DNA from: Camelus bactrianus
Lineage: Eukaryota > Chordata > Mammalia > Artiodactyla > Camelidae
Assembly (NCBI RefSeq): GCF_048773025.1
Contig: NC_133545.1
Coordinates: forward strand, 10,744,001 to 10,808,000
Direction of reading: 5' to 3'
DNA length: 64,000 bases
The first letter of the stretch is position 1, and every line of letters begins with the position of its first letter. The translations under genes were made by a program, and so were the position numbers. Below are positions 16,034-27,755 of this stretch, in pieces. The notes under the pieces were generated by a model. The model made no database searches and was not told the origin of the DNA. It worked only from the letters and a program-made list of their open reading frames with translations.

Positions 16034-16636
16034 TCAGCGCTGCAGAAGTAAGAGCTGCTGTCTTCAGGGCTCACACTGCTCACAGTCAGAACTGAGAAGT
16101 TCAGGCTTGGGCGGCTGATGGGAAACTTCTCCTTGGCAAATCCACTTTCATAAGTGGCCTGGGAGCCCTGATTTGCAGTTGCAATCAGGCTCAAGCTCTG
16201 TCCTGGACGCTGACGGTACCAGTACATGGAGATGACTTGGCTGTCGGCCTCACACTGGATCATCATGGAGACCCCGTGCTGACAGATGGCCCTGCTTGGC
16301 TTTTGAGAGACGAGAGCACCGAACGCAGAGCCTAGTTCCAGAGAGACAAAGAAACCCACGAGGGCTGAGACAAGCTTGTCCCTAGGCAGGAAAGTCTTTT
16401 ACTATTTGCTCCAGTATCACCATGGCTCCCAAAGAACCCTGTACCACTGCCTCCATTTGTTTCTGTTCTGCCAACTGTCGTTCTGTAGGGATCCTCCAAT
16501 CCAACATCTCCCCCCATGCTCTGACTCGTGTCCTCAGACCCTCGACTCCTCTTCTCAGCAGTTTAGCATTAACTCCAACCGTCCCCACGGGTAAGGCCAT
16601 ACCTAGCCCCAGGAGAAGCAGCAGAAGAGTCAGCAT
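16034..16636 (-). CDS. TRBV29: T-cell receptor beta variable gene TRBV29, intact
   Basis: Encodes the V domain of a TCR beta chain, used after V-DJ joining in thymocytes. The leader exon is 16603-16636 (MLTLLLLLLGL then a split Gly) with donor GTATGG. The V exon is 16034-16331 with a CTAG acceptor, and the frame is open throughout. Landmarks are the first Cys in MIQCEAD, the core Trp in MYWYRQ and the second Cys in SSYFCSA. The CSA ending and the CDR2 motif ANQGSQA are diagnostic of TRBV29. It is the V gene nearest to trypsinogen, as in human. A functional RSS follows at 15995-16033, and a CTCF-like motif lies about 160 bp 5' of the ATG. Confidence 0.95.
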
Positions 16637-16793
16637 CTTTAGGTGGTAGCCGCTCTTCTTCCTTGAGAAAAGGCACTAAGAAGCCAGATTCAGGTTTGTC
16701 TTTCCTCACCACTGTGTACTTCCTTCCTACCATGCTCCCCCCTGCACCCCAACATAGGAAGTTGAGTTTCTGCAGAATAGGGAGTAATTAGTC

Positions 16794-16806
16794 TGCCCCC
16801 TAGTGG
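16794..16806 (-). promoter_or_regulatory. CTCF-like motif upstream of TRBV29
   Basis: Minus-strand CCACTAGGGGGCA fits the CTCF core CCASYAGRKGGCR at every position. It lies about 158 bp 5' of the TRBV29 start codon and is oriented with V transcription. Occupancy is inferred, not shown. Confidence 0.6.
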
Positions 16807-17435
16807 AGCTGTGTGGGTCTTCACTTCAGCTGTGTCTTCATTCACAAGGCTCCCAGCCCGCAACTGCCATCCCGCCCCCAGGTATCCATCACTTCCCCGT
16901 CCACAATTACTGATCACCTGTACGTGCTACCCTTTGGGTAGAAAGCAAGAATGAGACACGGTATTGACCTCAGGAAACGAAAGGTAAAATTTTAGATTAT
17001 GTGGGAATCTTGTAACTCAGAATTTCAACTGTTTAGTTCTCACTGGGGTTGCCCCAAACTGAACTCATTTATCCTCCCCTGACGTGTGCTCCGTAAACTG
17101 GCTCCTATTCCTGAATTCCTCCCTCCTAATAAATGGTATCCCCATTCTTCTTCTTGTCCAGGCTCAGAAATTCATGTTTTCTTCTCACCTGCCTCATTTA
17201 TTAATTCACAACTGAAATGCATTTTCTCTCACATCTCCTAATTTTGGTCGTTACAGTCATGACTGCTTGGTTCCTCTTTACTTGAACTCTGTATATTTAT
17301 AATTTATAAAGTTTCCTCTAATTCAACTCAGCGTGGACTATGAGACAGGTCATTCCTCTGTAAAATTTGACCACAGTACTAAGGTCCTTTTTCTTCATCC
17401 GGCTGATTTCCTCTATCGTGGAACTTCCTGAAATA

Positions 17436-18715
17436 GTTTTTTTTAATTGAAGTATAGTCAGTTTACAATGTGTCAGTTTCTGGTGTACAGCATGTTTCAG
17501 TCATACATATACTTACATGTGTTTGTTTCCATATTCTTTTTCACTATAGGGTACTACAAGTTATTGAATATAGTTTCCTGTGCTATACAGAAGAAACTTA
17601 TTGTTTATCTTTTTTATATATATGGTAGTTAGTATTTGCAAATCTCAAACTCCCAATTTATCCTTTCTCACTCTCTTTACCCCCCGGTAATCATAAGTTT
17701 GTTTTCTATGTCTGTGAGTTTGCTTCTGTTTTGTAAATAAGTTCATTTGTGTCTTTTTTTTTTTTTTTTTTACATTCCACATATGAGTGATATCATGTAG
17801 TATTTTTCTTTCTCTTTCTGGCTTACTTAGCTTAGAATGATGCTCTTCAGGTCCATCCCTGTTGGTACAAATGGCATAATTTTATTCTTTTTTATGGTTG
17901 AGTAGTATTCTATTGTATAAATACACCACAACTTCTTTATCTAATCATCTGTGATGGACTTTTAGGTTGTTTCTGTGTCTTAGCTAATGTAAATAGTGCT
18001 GCTATGAACATTGGGGTGTATGCTTGTTTTTTAATTAGAGTTCCCTCTGTATATCTGTCTAGGAGTGGGATTGCTGGATCATACAGTAAGTCTATTTTTA
18101 GTTTTTTGAGGAATCTCCATACTGTTTTCCATAATGGCTGCACCAAACTACATTCCCATCAAGCAGTGTAGGAGGGCTCCCTTTTCTCCACACCCTCTCT
18201 GGCGTTTATCGTTTGTGGACTTTTGAATGACTGCCATTCTGCCTGGTGTGAGGTGGAACCTCATTGTAGTTTTGATTTGTATTTCTCTGATAGTTAGCAA
18301 TATTGAGAAATTTTTCATGTCCCTGTTGGCCATTTTTATGTCTTCATTGAGGTACTGCTTGTTTAGTTCTTCTGCCCATTTTTGGATTGGATTGTTTGGT
18401 TTTTTGTTATTAAGCTGTAAAAATTGTTTATATATTCTGGGAATTAAGCCCTTGTCAGTTGCACCACTTCCAAATATTTTCTCCCATTCCATAGGTTGTC
18501 TTTTTATTTTGCTTACAGTTTCTTTTGCTGTGCAAAAGCATGTAAGTTTAATTAGATCCCTTTTGTTTATTTTTGCTTTTATTCTTATTTGCCTGGGGAG
18601 ACTGTCCCAGGAGAACATTGCTAAGATTTATGTCATAAAATGTTTTGCCTATTTTTTTCTAGGAGGTTTATAGTGTCTTGTCTTATGTTTAAGTCTTTAA
18701 GCCATTTTGAGTTCT
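17436..18715 (-). mobile_element. L1 3' part, youngest-looking L1 in the window
   Basis: The antisense tail begins after a T-run with AATTGAAGTATAGTCAGTTT. It passes through the 3' UTR into ORF2 (coding remnant on the minus strand about 18148-18618, with [20 protein letters not shown]). 5'-truncated at about 18.7 kb. The tail sequence resembles camelid L1 as I remember it, and is my main hint about species. Confidence 0.9.
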
Positions 18716-19304
18716 GAAATTGTTTATACTTCCATAAACTTGCTTTCCATGTATTATTTCAGTCTGTCTATGAATTAGGCTATTGAGGCAACAATTATTT
18801 CATTTTTACAGATTTTAAGACATTTTACAGATTAGGCATATAGATCTTATATAACCTATCCAGGTTGACAAAATCCAACAGTGAGTGACAGAGGCAGGAC
18901 TCAAATCCATGTCTATGTGACTCCAAAGATCAAGAGCTAATGTCAGTTCTGTTAAGGACTGCCTCACTTTTGCTTGTGCCTTACTAGAGCAGAAGCTGGT
19001 GGATGACTGAGAGCTTCAGGTCTAATAGCCTAAAGTAAACGAGGGACCTGGAGGAAGAAGTTCTTGCCAAACTAACTTATTTATTTGATTCTGAGTTTCC
19101 ATCTATTATAAGACATGCGGGTAAAAACATAATTGTTATTTTGGGGTGGTGGTTAGTTCCACTACATGAGAAATGAATACTGATTATAGGATTTGTCAAT
19201 ATTTTAGAAAAATAAATCTGTGAAAACCAGTTTTCCTTATAATAGAGGAAACGCGGTATGTTGGGGATGCTAATACTCCAGTAGCCCCTTGTATGGTGTG
19301 CACG

Positions 19305-19340
19305 TGTAGCTTCTGCTTCTACTGTAGCTTCTGCTTCTAC
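19305..19340. repeat. Perfect 18-bp tandem duplication
   Basis: Two adjacent identical copies of TGTAGCTTCTGCTTCTAC. Confidence 0.9.
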
Positions 19341-20764
19341 GGGAGATGCTAGAGACAGAGGTTCAAAATAAACCCTACCAAGTAGTATACTGGTAAAAGG
19401 TAGAGAATAATCCAATTTTTTCTTGACATGTAGGAGTGCATCAAAATTTCCTGGTCAAATATATCAAACTTTCTTCCAAAATAACCCCCCACATCTTCTA
19501 TTTTAGCCATCCTAAGGTTTCCTGAAAATTATCGAATTACTTACTGCAAGAGTCTGAAATCTAAGAAAGCGCTGACTCCCCATTCCATTTCGATGGAACA
19601 GAGCACTGCTCAGGGGTCCGGTGGATCAGCACGGATGCAGAGGTCTTCTCACTGCTGAGAGAGCCTCGAACAAAATGCTTTTGCAGGTTTTTGGACTCTA
19701 GGGCCAGGGAGGAGGGTGTGATGGGAGGGCGAGTGGTGGAGAAGCCCTGGGTACTGAGTCAGAGTGGGGAAAAATGTCCCAGGACCCCTCCCCCTCTTCC
19801 CACTTGAAGGCCTTGGCCGAGGGGCCTCAGGAAGACCCCTCCCCAAGCCCCAAGGCCTCAAATAAAGAGACTTAAGGATGCAGTCTTAGGACCAGTAATG
19901 CAAATCTTATGAAGAAGAATGACAAGCCCTGGGGGGTCTGAATGCTTGACTGCAGCTCCCTTCAGAGACTGCCACACTGGCTGGACCCCAAGGCTGGTGT
20001 GGGGGTGGTAGCTTCCCGCTGTGAACCTGCAGATGGGTGTCTGTTTAGCTTCATAACTGAAACTAAGCGAGGTGAGATGCGTTGGAAGAAGCAGGTGCAG
20101 CTGCATCAGCACAGACGCGGAGAGGAGCTGGGTCTGGGGAAAGCGCTCCCTCTACCGGGGCTCCACTGAGGAGGTGGCAGCTGTGATGGGGAGGCTCCCA
20201 GGCAGCGCTGGAAACAGACTCTCAGGCTCATGCCTGTTCTGTTCCCCTGCAGTGATTTTCTGTGTCTGGGCAATGCTTTCTGTGGGAAATTAAAAAAAGA
20301 AAAAAAAACTTTGGGGAGACTGTAGGACTCCCAGACACCCTGGATGTCCACCGAGGGTAAGTGTTTGTAGATGAGATGTTCTGTTATTCACTGTTACTCT
20401 GTGAAGGTGTGTTCTCTCTCTTCTGGATGTTGACCCACAGCCAGGAGGCTTGTGACTCCTGCCTTTTCTCGAAGAAAGAATTCACTCCTTCATTCTAGTG
20501 GGACCGCTCACAAAACACTGCAGGGTATTTCTTTAAACTGTTTCTCTGTTATTTTTATCCAAAGTCAACCCAAGTCCTGTCTTTCATATGAGCTTTATCC
20601 TGAATGTTGTAATACACATTGATTTATTTTTTTCTTTGAATTCTTCTACATCAAAATTTAGCACTGAATCAAAATATATTTTCATATGCCCATTTTGTCT
20701 CATTAATGGTTTTGCAAATCCCCTGCATTTTGGGGCTTCTTTTTTTTCTGTATATATACAGGTT

Positions 20765-20920
20765 ATTGAAGTATAGTCAGTTTTCAATGTGTCAATTTCT
20801 GGTGTGCAGCACAATGCTTTAGTCATGCATATACATAGATACATATATTCGTTTTCATTTTTTTTTCACCATAAGTTACTGCAAGATATTGAATATAGTT
20901 CCCTGTGCTCTACATTTTGG
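20765..20920 (-). mobile_element. L1 3'-tail fragment
   Basis: Antisense L1 tail: TTGAAGTATAGTCAGTTTTC through AGTTCCCTGTGCTCTACA. The same subfamily as the copy at 17.4 kb. Confidence 0.85.
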
Positions 20921-21266
20921 GATTTCTAATACTCTTTACATTGCTTGTGTACTCCCAAACAGAAGAAATTCACTTAATACTTACTGAGGGGATACTTCAT
21001 TCTTAAACATAAATGAATACTTTCTCCAAATGATCGTGACTGCAGATAGAACCTAATTCTTACCACATTCTGCACCATAGTTCCCTATCAGAATTTTCAA
21101 ATAAAACATTATTGACCATTCAGAGAACCTGGAGAAAGATTTATTTTTCAAAATCAGTTTTCCTCTTTTTAGATTGAATGAGCAAAACTCAAATTCCACA
21201 AACTTCCTCTTGAATCAGCACCTGGACAATAAAGTTTATGTCAACCAAGGGTTTAGATTGTGTGAG

Positions 21267-21279
21267 TGCCCTCTAGTGA
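21267..21279 (-). promoter_or_regulatory. CTCF-like motif 3' of TRBV28
   Basis: Minus-strand TCACTAGAGGGCA, one mismatch to CCASYAGRKGGCR. It lies about 520 bp 3' of the TRBV28 RSS and is co-oriented with the V genes. Confidence 0.45.
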
Positions 21280-21327
21280 GACATCAGGAGCAAAGATACT
21301 GAGCAGAGGAGCAAACGTACAGTAAGA

Positions 21328-21480
21328 GGGACAAGGGAAGGGAGGGGAAGGGAAGGGAGGGGAGGGGAGGGGAAGGGAGGGGAAGGGAGGGGAGGGGAAG
21401 GGAGGGGAAGGGAGGGGAGGGAAGGGAAGGGAGGCGGGGGGGAAGGGAGGGGAACGGAGGCCAGGGAAGGGAAGAGAAGG
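21328..21480. repeat. GA-rich minisatellite with G-quadruplex potential
   Basis: About 150 bp of alternating GGGAA and GGGGA units on the plus strand, with dozens of closely spaced G3-G4 runs. It lies about 310 bp 3' of the TRBV28 RSS. Confidence 0.9.
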
Positions 21481-21789
21481 CTGATTTAAAAGATGGTAGG
21501 GCTGAGAAGGGCTTCCTCAGTGTGACTCTGTGAGAGGACCCTTCCTCCTGGTTGGGGCAGAGTATCATGAATTTAGACAACACATCAGGTTGAGCAGGTT
21601 AACGTCAGAATGGCCCCTAACTTGGAAAGGAGTATTGAGTGGGTCCTGAAAAATAACCCGTGCTGTTCTAGCCAAGTTGTGTGCCTGTGGGCTCGGTTCC
21701 TTCTCACTGTCTACCCGTCGTCTAATGGGCACACATGTGCCACTGGAGCAGCGTAACTCAGCCCTGAGTCACTCTTCCCTTGCATCTGC

Positions 21790-21828
21790 CCTTTTTGTGC
21801 AGAGAGGATGTGGCCGTGCAGTGCTGTG
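21790..21828 (-). other. 23-RSS of TRBV28
   Basis: Heptamer CACAGCA (21822-21828), 23-bp spacer, nonamer ACAAAAAGG (21790-21798, 7 of 9). It is well formed despite the frameshift in the attached gene. Confidence 0.88.
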
Positions 21829-22283
21829 GATATACTGCTGGCACAGAGGTACACAGATGTCTGGCTGGTGCTGGCGGACTCCAGGGTCAGGGCGAAACGC
21901 TCTTCTTCCTGGAGACATTGTACCCTTCGGGCATATCTCCTTTCTCAACAATGTCGACATCATATGAGTAGTGCAGCAGCCGCAGACCCAGAGCTGGGTC
22001 TTGTCGATACCAGAACATTCTCTCGTGGCCCATGTCCTGTACACAGTCTATCAGAACTTTCTCTCCCATTCGTTTGACCAGATATCTTGGAATTTGGGTT
22101 ACTTTTGCATCCATGAGACCTATGGAAGATGGATGGGGGAGGTGAAAAAAGAGGTCACTGGGAAGCCTGATGAAGGAATAATCTTATCCAGGGTCTAGAA
22201 ATAATAGAACAAAGGTTTGCCATGAACTCCCCAGACTCACCTACTCCCAGGAAACAAAAGGCACAGAGGAGCCTGATTCCCAT
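21829..22283 (-). pseudogene. TRBV28: TRBV28, frameshifted by a 1-bp deletion in FR3
   Basis: Leader exon 22241-22283 (MGIRLLCAFCFLGV then a split Gly) with donor GTGAGT. V exon 21829-22119. FR1 to mid-FR3 reads well: DAKVTQIPRYLVKRMGEKV, first Cys in IDCVQD, core Trp in MFWYRQ, then MPEGYNVSRKK. At about 21901-21904 the codon expected to be GAG (Glu, as in the human RKKERF motif) lacks one base. Reading then shifts and meets a stop a few codons later. In the shifted frame the conserved end is perfect: LTLESASTSQTSVY then LCASS. Everything else (leader, splice sites, RSS) looks serviceable, so the lesion is recent, polymorphic or an assembly error. Confidence 0.9.
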
Positions 22284-22682
22284 GGCAGGTTTAAGGCAAG
22301 GGTGCATCTTTCCCCAGGACCAGGCTCTGGGCAAATTGACTATGAAGTCCCTGTCCCGCCCACACTCGTGATCTCTCAGCCACCTGCTAGATTCTAGAGA
22401 GGTTGGAAGAGCTAAAGTGAAAGCCATCCCTTTTCTTTGTGAGAGAGTGTGTGTGTGTGTGTGTGCGCGCACGTGGTGATCTGTAGAAAGAACTGCTTAC
22501 AAGGTAAGCCCTTGGCTTGATCTGGGAACTTGTTTCGGGAGCACTCCCACCACTTAATAACTTGTGAGTGTGATTCATTGTACCTGCCTGCAGAAACAGT
22601 GGAGTCTACGCTGAACACTGCTCTGTCTCCCTGAGTCTAGAATTTGGTATATGCTAGGCAGCAAATGCCTATGTGATCAGCT

Positions 22683-23085
22683 CTATGAGTTTGCTAGGAC
22701 TGCCAGAATGAAGCCCCATAGGCTGCGAGACTTAAACAACAGAACTTTATTTTCTCCCTGTTCTGGAATCTAGACGTTCAAGATCATAGTGTTGGCAGGG
22801 TTGGTTTCTTTTGCCGCCTTTCTCCTTGGATGGTATGTGGCTGTCTCCTCCCTCTGTCCTCGCAGTGTCCTCCCTCTCTGTGTGTGTCTGTGTCCTAATT
22901 TTCTCTTCTTATAAGGGCATCAGGCATACTGGGGAAGGGCTCATCCCAACGGCCTCATTTAATCTTAGTTACTGCTTTAGAGAACTTATCATCCCCAAAT
23001 ATAGTCACATCCTGACGTACTGAGGGTTAGGACTTCACCATGTGAACTTTGAGGGGATCCAATTCAGTGCATAATACCAGCCACC
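22683..23085 (-). mobile_element. MaLR (MLT1-type) LTR fossil
   Basis: Antisense phrases GACTTAAACAACAGAACTTT, TTGGCAGGGTTGGTTTC, CTTCTTATAAGGGCATCAGG and TCCCCAAATATAGTCACATC in MLT1 order. A near-complete LTR with no retroviral interior beside it. Confidence 0.85.
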
Positions 23086-23504
23086 CAAAGTAGAGTCTCT
23101 AACAGGCTTCTCTGGGCAGAGACATTACACACAGTTTGCTTCATTTCTATCACTGGGGTGAAAGTGTGTGCCTTCATGGGAGGGAGAGGGCATAAGAACA
23201 TCTCACAAAGATTCCTCCAAACTCTGCCAATGTCTTCTTTCCCTCATGCTCTAGCTGTGTATCCTTACAAGGTCTGTGTGATGATCTTAGCCGTGAACAC
23301 AACCATAATGCGAGTCTCATCGGTCCTTCTTGTGAGTCTCTGAAAGTGCATCTCCAGAAGTCGGATTTTTTTTTCTTGACCAGCTCTGATTAGGACTGCT
23401 TTACTGTTTCGCCCTCTCTCAATGTACATTTCTTTCACAGCGTGTTCAGTTTTTCATACAATATTATTTAACAACAGTAATTGTGACAAGTAATGTATTG
23501 GTTT

Positions 23505-23720
23505 CAGACATTGCTGCTAGACTGCCTGGGCTTCAAACTTGGTTCTTTGACTTACCAACTTTGACCATGGGCAAATTCTGGGCCTCAGTGTCCTTCTATG
23601 TACAATGGAACTAATAAAAGAACCAACCTCACAGGGTTATGGTAAGAAGGCAGCAAGCTGATACGTATAAATTGCTTATAAATGTGCCTGTCTCAATAAA
23701 CGTAGCCATTAAAAGCATTG
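23505..23720 (+). repeat. MIR SINE
   Basis: MIR core order: CTGCCTGGGCTTCAAACTTG, ATGGGCAAATTCTGGGCCTC, TCACAGGGTTATGGTAAGAA. Confidence 0.8.
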
Positions 23721-24299
23721 ACTGTTATCACTACATCCATCATTTACTGAAGATTAATTTTGTCTCAGGCACTATGTTAAAATTCCTCACTGACATTTAG
23801 CAGCCTTAAGTAAGACTTTGTCTTTTTAGATTTGCCTTCCAAAATATTTCTGCAGGAATTGTTTTTCAATGAAGTCTAATCTATAAAATTAAAACTACGC
23901 TTACTATGCCCTGTTTAGCCACCATGGATATTAAACTTTCATCCATTACCAAGCATCCTGTATAATCTCTATTGATTTTTCTCTAAGTCTCATGATACTT
24001 GTGTAATAGGTACCTCACCCAAACGCTTCTGCTCATCTGCTAGGAAGGAAAAGCTACAAACTCCAGGGCTCCAATTCTGATATTAACCATCAATTTTTTT
24101 CCTCTGAATTCCTGGTGAATCTCTTAACCAGAAGTGGTCAGAAGAAATATGTCTGGCTTTGTGTTCTGGTTCAAGTTCTGCCTTCCTGTTGTGCTGCTCT
24201 CTGCTTTTGAAATGATTTACTTTAGCATTTAGGGGACTTTATCAGATTCTAGTAGCTCCCGGCCATCCTGAGGACATCTTTGCATCCAGGTTGGCATCT

Positions 24300-24863
24300 T
24301 GTATTGCAGAGTATCGTAGCAGAAAATACAAACCTGACTCCATATTGGATCTATTCCGTTGGCTCTAGCCTTTAAGCTCTGTTGCTTGCGCTTGGTCATG
24401 CTGGCTCTGCACCTTTGTAGAAGAAGGTTGCCAATAGCCTGAATTATACATAATAACCCTTTCTATAGGCTCTGCCTCCCAGGCTTGACCTTCAAAGGTA
24501 TAACACTTTTCATTCATAGAGAGATAAAAAGTTGCAGAACAGAGAGTAACGTTTGTCTTGGAGGTTTGCAGGAACATCATGACTAGACTCAGGTGGAAAA
24601 TGCAAGAACAAAGGTTTGTTTCATCCCCTTCAGGGTCTGTCAGTCACCAAGAAGTTTGCAACAACCAGCCACACCTCCTCCTCTTCTAGTATAAAAGAAG
24701 CCTGAATTATAACTCAGATAAGATGGTTGTTGGGGATGCTAGCCCACCATCTTCTCAGTCTGCTGGCTTTGTGAATAAAGTTGTTTTTCTTTACCCCAAT
24801 GTCTTGTCTTGCAATTTATTGGCTTGTCGTGTGGCGAGCAGTCTGAGCCTGGACTCAGTAACA
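24300..24863 (+). mobile_element. Solo LTR, ERV1-like fossil
   Basis: About 564 bp running from TGTATTGC to AGTAACA. It has a TATAAAAG box and a downstream AATAAAG signal in LTR order on the plus strand, plus the ERV1-type phrase ACAAACCTGACTCCATATTG. No internal genes flank it. The left end is less certain than the right. Confidence 0.7.
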
Positions 24864-24999
24864 ATAGGAGAAATTTATATGTAATTTTCATAGTACATAA
24901 TATTAAAGAATTAGAAAATTTTTGTTAGGTAAGATAATATTAAGATAATATAAACATGTCATTATTTTCTAGAGCTTTCTAAAATCTGGAGTGAAATAT

Positions 25000-25618
25000 T
25001 GTTACCAAGGCTGTTGCCCCAGAATCACACCCCTGGCTCCTCCCTCTAATGGCAACCAATTACTCTTATCTTCAGGAGGAAGCTGCAAAGACTAAATAAC
25101 AAGAACTGACTAGAACCAACTATGCCCAAGATGGTGGCAGATTTGACTTCCAGTAGACCTTGAGCTTCACTATATGATCATTATAATTAATTAGCATGCT
25201 AAATGACACACCCACCAGTGCCATGACAGTTGACAGATGCCATCATGACTGGAAGATCCCCTACAAGGACAGGAAAGGAGTGGTGCACCAGGTCCAGGTC
25301 CAAGCCACACCCCTGTTCTTGGATAACTCATGAATATTCCTTCCACACTTTCCAGATCCCTCCTTTTACTTTTTGACTCTCCTATGTATTTAGTGTCTCC
25401 ACTCAAACTGGGTTGAGAAATTGATTTGTGAACTAGGCTCCCACTTCTCCACTCTTTGGTCATTGAATAAAGCTTGTGCTGTTCCAGTCTCAGTCTCAGT
25501 GTCTGTTTTGTTACTGGCTGCACAAATCTGACAGGAAAAAGAACTCCCCTGACCAAGACAAGGGATCTTAGCCTGAGCCAGGACCCACGCACGGGTCCAG
25601 TCAACCAATTTGGTAACA
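25000..25618 (+). mobile_element. Solo LTR, ERV1-like fossil of a second family
   Basis: About 619 bp with matching inverted ends (TGTTACCA and TGGTAACA) and an AATAAAG signal late in the element. It looks whole as an LTR, with no provirus interior nearby. Only about 136 bp separates it from the LTR at 24300-24863, but the two differ in sequence, so they are two separate insertions. Confidence 0.75.
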
Positions 25619-27261
25619 TTATGATGTCTGGAAATTGCTCCCAAATACATCAACTAAAAGTGTCGTGAATAGAAGAAGGAAGGACAGCAAAATACTAATG
25701 ACTGCATTTGGGTAACAGGGTTCATTATTATTCTCCTTGCTTTTGCAACTGAAATTTTTCATAATAAAAAGCTTGAAAATGTTATACCAAGAGAAACGTG
25801 GAAAGTACAAATTATTTTTATCCAGTGCTTTACCACAACATTCAAATAAGCACCATCTCTTCTATGAAGTAATTGACTTACATTTTTCAAAATTGTCATG
25901 ATTACAAAAGATGAAGACAGACTGAGGAAAATTCCAGATTAAAGAGCAAAAGGGACACAAAAACTCAACACAAGGTGTAATTTTGGATTGCACTGCAGAC
26001 CAGAATCTTTTTCCCTTTTTGCTATAAAGGACGTTATTTGGACAATTGCAAATATGAGTAAAATAATACATAATGATGTAAAAAAAATAATAAAACCTAA
26101 TTGAAAGTTGTTCTGCTTTTATTATCGCCATGTGCCAGAAATTCTAAACAATTTTGGTGATAAAAGATGCAATATTTGTCCTTCTGTGACTGGCTTATTT
26201 CACTTAGCGTAACGTCAAACACCTGGAAGCAGAAAGAAGCATCATTGCCAGGGGCTGTGGGGGGTGGGGGGGAATGCCCACAAAATCCACACCCTTTTTC
26301 TCTTTAATTCTTTCTTCATTTACACACCACCACTCTGCCCACCCATTCTGCTGTACAGCCGTTGTACTGTCTTTACCTTTTTCAATTTAGTCCAAACACT
26401 GAGATGCCTTTGTTCTCTGACCTTAACCCAGGTCTATAATATTGTTTTCTGTTTCATACTTTCATCCTTTATTCTTACAAATTCCCTTTCACTTTTTCCT
26501 ACATATGTTTCTAAGAACATATCTCAAGTCTTCTTTCTTACACTTGAGGAATTGGAGGGAATCCCAAACAAGGAAACTTTGAGAAAACTGTAGATTCTCC
26601 ATCTAAAAGGAGAGGGACCTGAATTCCTGGATGGACAGAGAACATCTCACATTTCACGTGTGCACCTGTGTGTGTCCACATAACTGTGTGTCATTCTATG
26701 TAAGTGTATGATCCTCTTTTTAATTTTTTCATGCAATTTGGGTACATTTACTTTTAATCATTTTGGTTTTTTTCTCTAATATGAAACACATCAAAGTTAT
26801 ATTCAGGAATTAATTTTTAAGGATTGCTGCAAAACTGTGCTCCTTGACTGCCCTCCAAAACTCCTGGTTACTCATATGAAAAACCAGATAATTTGGTTTT
26901 CATCAAGACTGGCAAGGGGATTAAGTGCACAGAATATGAAGAGTTGAGTCTGAAGCACCAATGGAGATTTCAAGTGACATCACCAGGTAGAAAGCTGTAT
27001 AAACTGGACTGAAGCTCAGATTCGGTATCTGGCTAGAACACTTAATCTGAAAGTTATTAGAATAGAGGTTTTTATTAAAGTGATAAAGTTGGAATGATAC
27101 TGTTCAGGGAAAGTGAATAAAGTAATAAGAAGAGGGAAAAGGATGGAATACTGAAGAAAATCATTTTTAATGGAAGAATATAGAAATAGTAGTCTACCAA
27201 GGACAGTGACAGTGAGTGAACCAAAAATTAAGACTAAAATATTGTGACTTGTGCTCTGGCT

Positions 27262-27606
27262 TAGCCTGCTCAGATGCTATAACAAAAATACTACAGATTG
27301 GGTGACTTAAAAACACCAGAAACTTATTTCTCCCAGTTCTGGAGGCTGGAAGTCTGAGAGCAGGGTGCCTGCGTTGTCTGGTGGGGGCTGTTTCCTGGTT
27401 ACAGCCCTCTTGCTGTAACCTTACTTTGTGGAAGGGGCTGGGGAGCTCAGTGGGGCCTCTTGTAAAAGGGCGCTACTCCCACTCATGGGAGCTCCACCCT
27501 TACAACCTAGTCATCTCCCAAAGGCCCTGCCTCCTCATACCAGCCCATCTGTGATTAGAATTTCAACATACATTTTGGGGGAACATAAACATCCAAACCA
27601 TAGCGT
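27262..27606 (-). mobile_element. MaLR (MST-type) LTR fossil
   Basis: Antisense phrases AAACTTATTTCTCCCAGTTC, GGAGGCTGGAAGTCTGAGAG, CATCTCCCAAAGGCCCTGCC and GGGGGAACATAAACATCCAA in MST order. It lies just 3' of the orphan TRBV leader relic. Confidence 0.8.
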
Positions 27607-27755
27607 ATTTTAACTCTAAAAATGCACTAAATTTTGTAGATATTTCTTTAGCATGTATGAGATTGGTTGAGGTGGAAATTAATCATAGGGAAAAAATTCC
27701 ATAAGGAATACCGAGACTGGATCCCTCTAAGGAACAGTGTAAAACCAGAACGCTA

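Larger units (their letters stand above)
16640..21780. other. Intergenic between TRBV29 and TRBV28
   Basis: No gene is seen. It contains the CTCF-like motif at 16794, a long L1 3' end (17436-18715), a MIR-like remnant (about 18790-18960), a perfect 18-bp tandem duplication (19305-19340), a short L1 tail (20765-20920), a second CTCF-like motif (21267) and a GA-rich minisatellite (21328-21480). Confidence 0.6.
22290..27750. other. Intergenic between TRBV28 and the orphan leader
   Basis: No gene is seen. A TG microsatellite (22446-22466), an MLT1 LTR (22683-23085), a MIR (23505-23720), two solo ERV LTRs (24300-24863 and 25000-25618) and an MST-type LTR (27262-27606). The rest (25.6-27.2 kb) is AT-rich and unassigned. 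Confidence 0.6.

Noticed and set aside
18148-18618. 156-codon minus-strand frame that looks like a protein gene
   Set aside because: It is a remnant of L1 ORF2 inside the 17436-18715 L1.
24300-25618. Whether the two LTRs bound a provirus
   Set aside because: They differ in sequence and only about 136 bp lies between them, so they are not a proviral pair.
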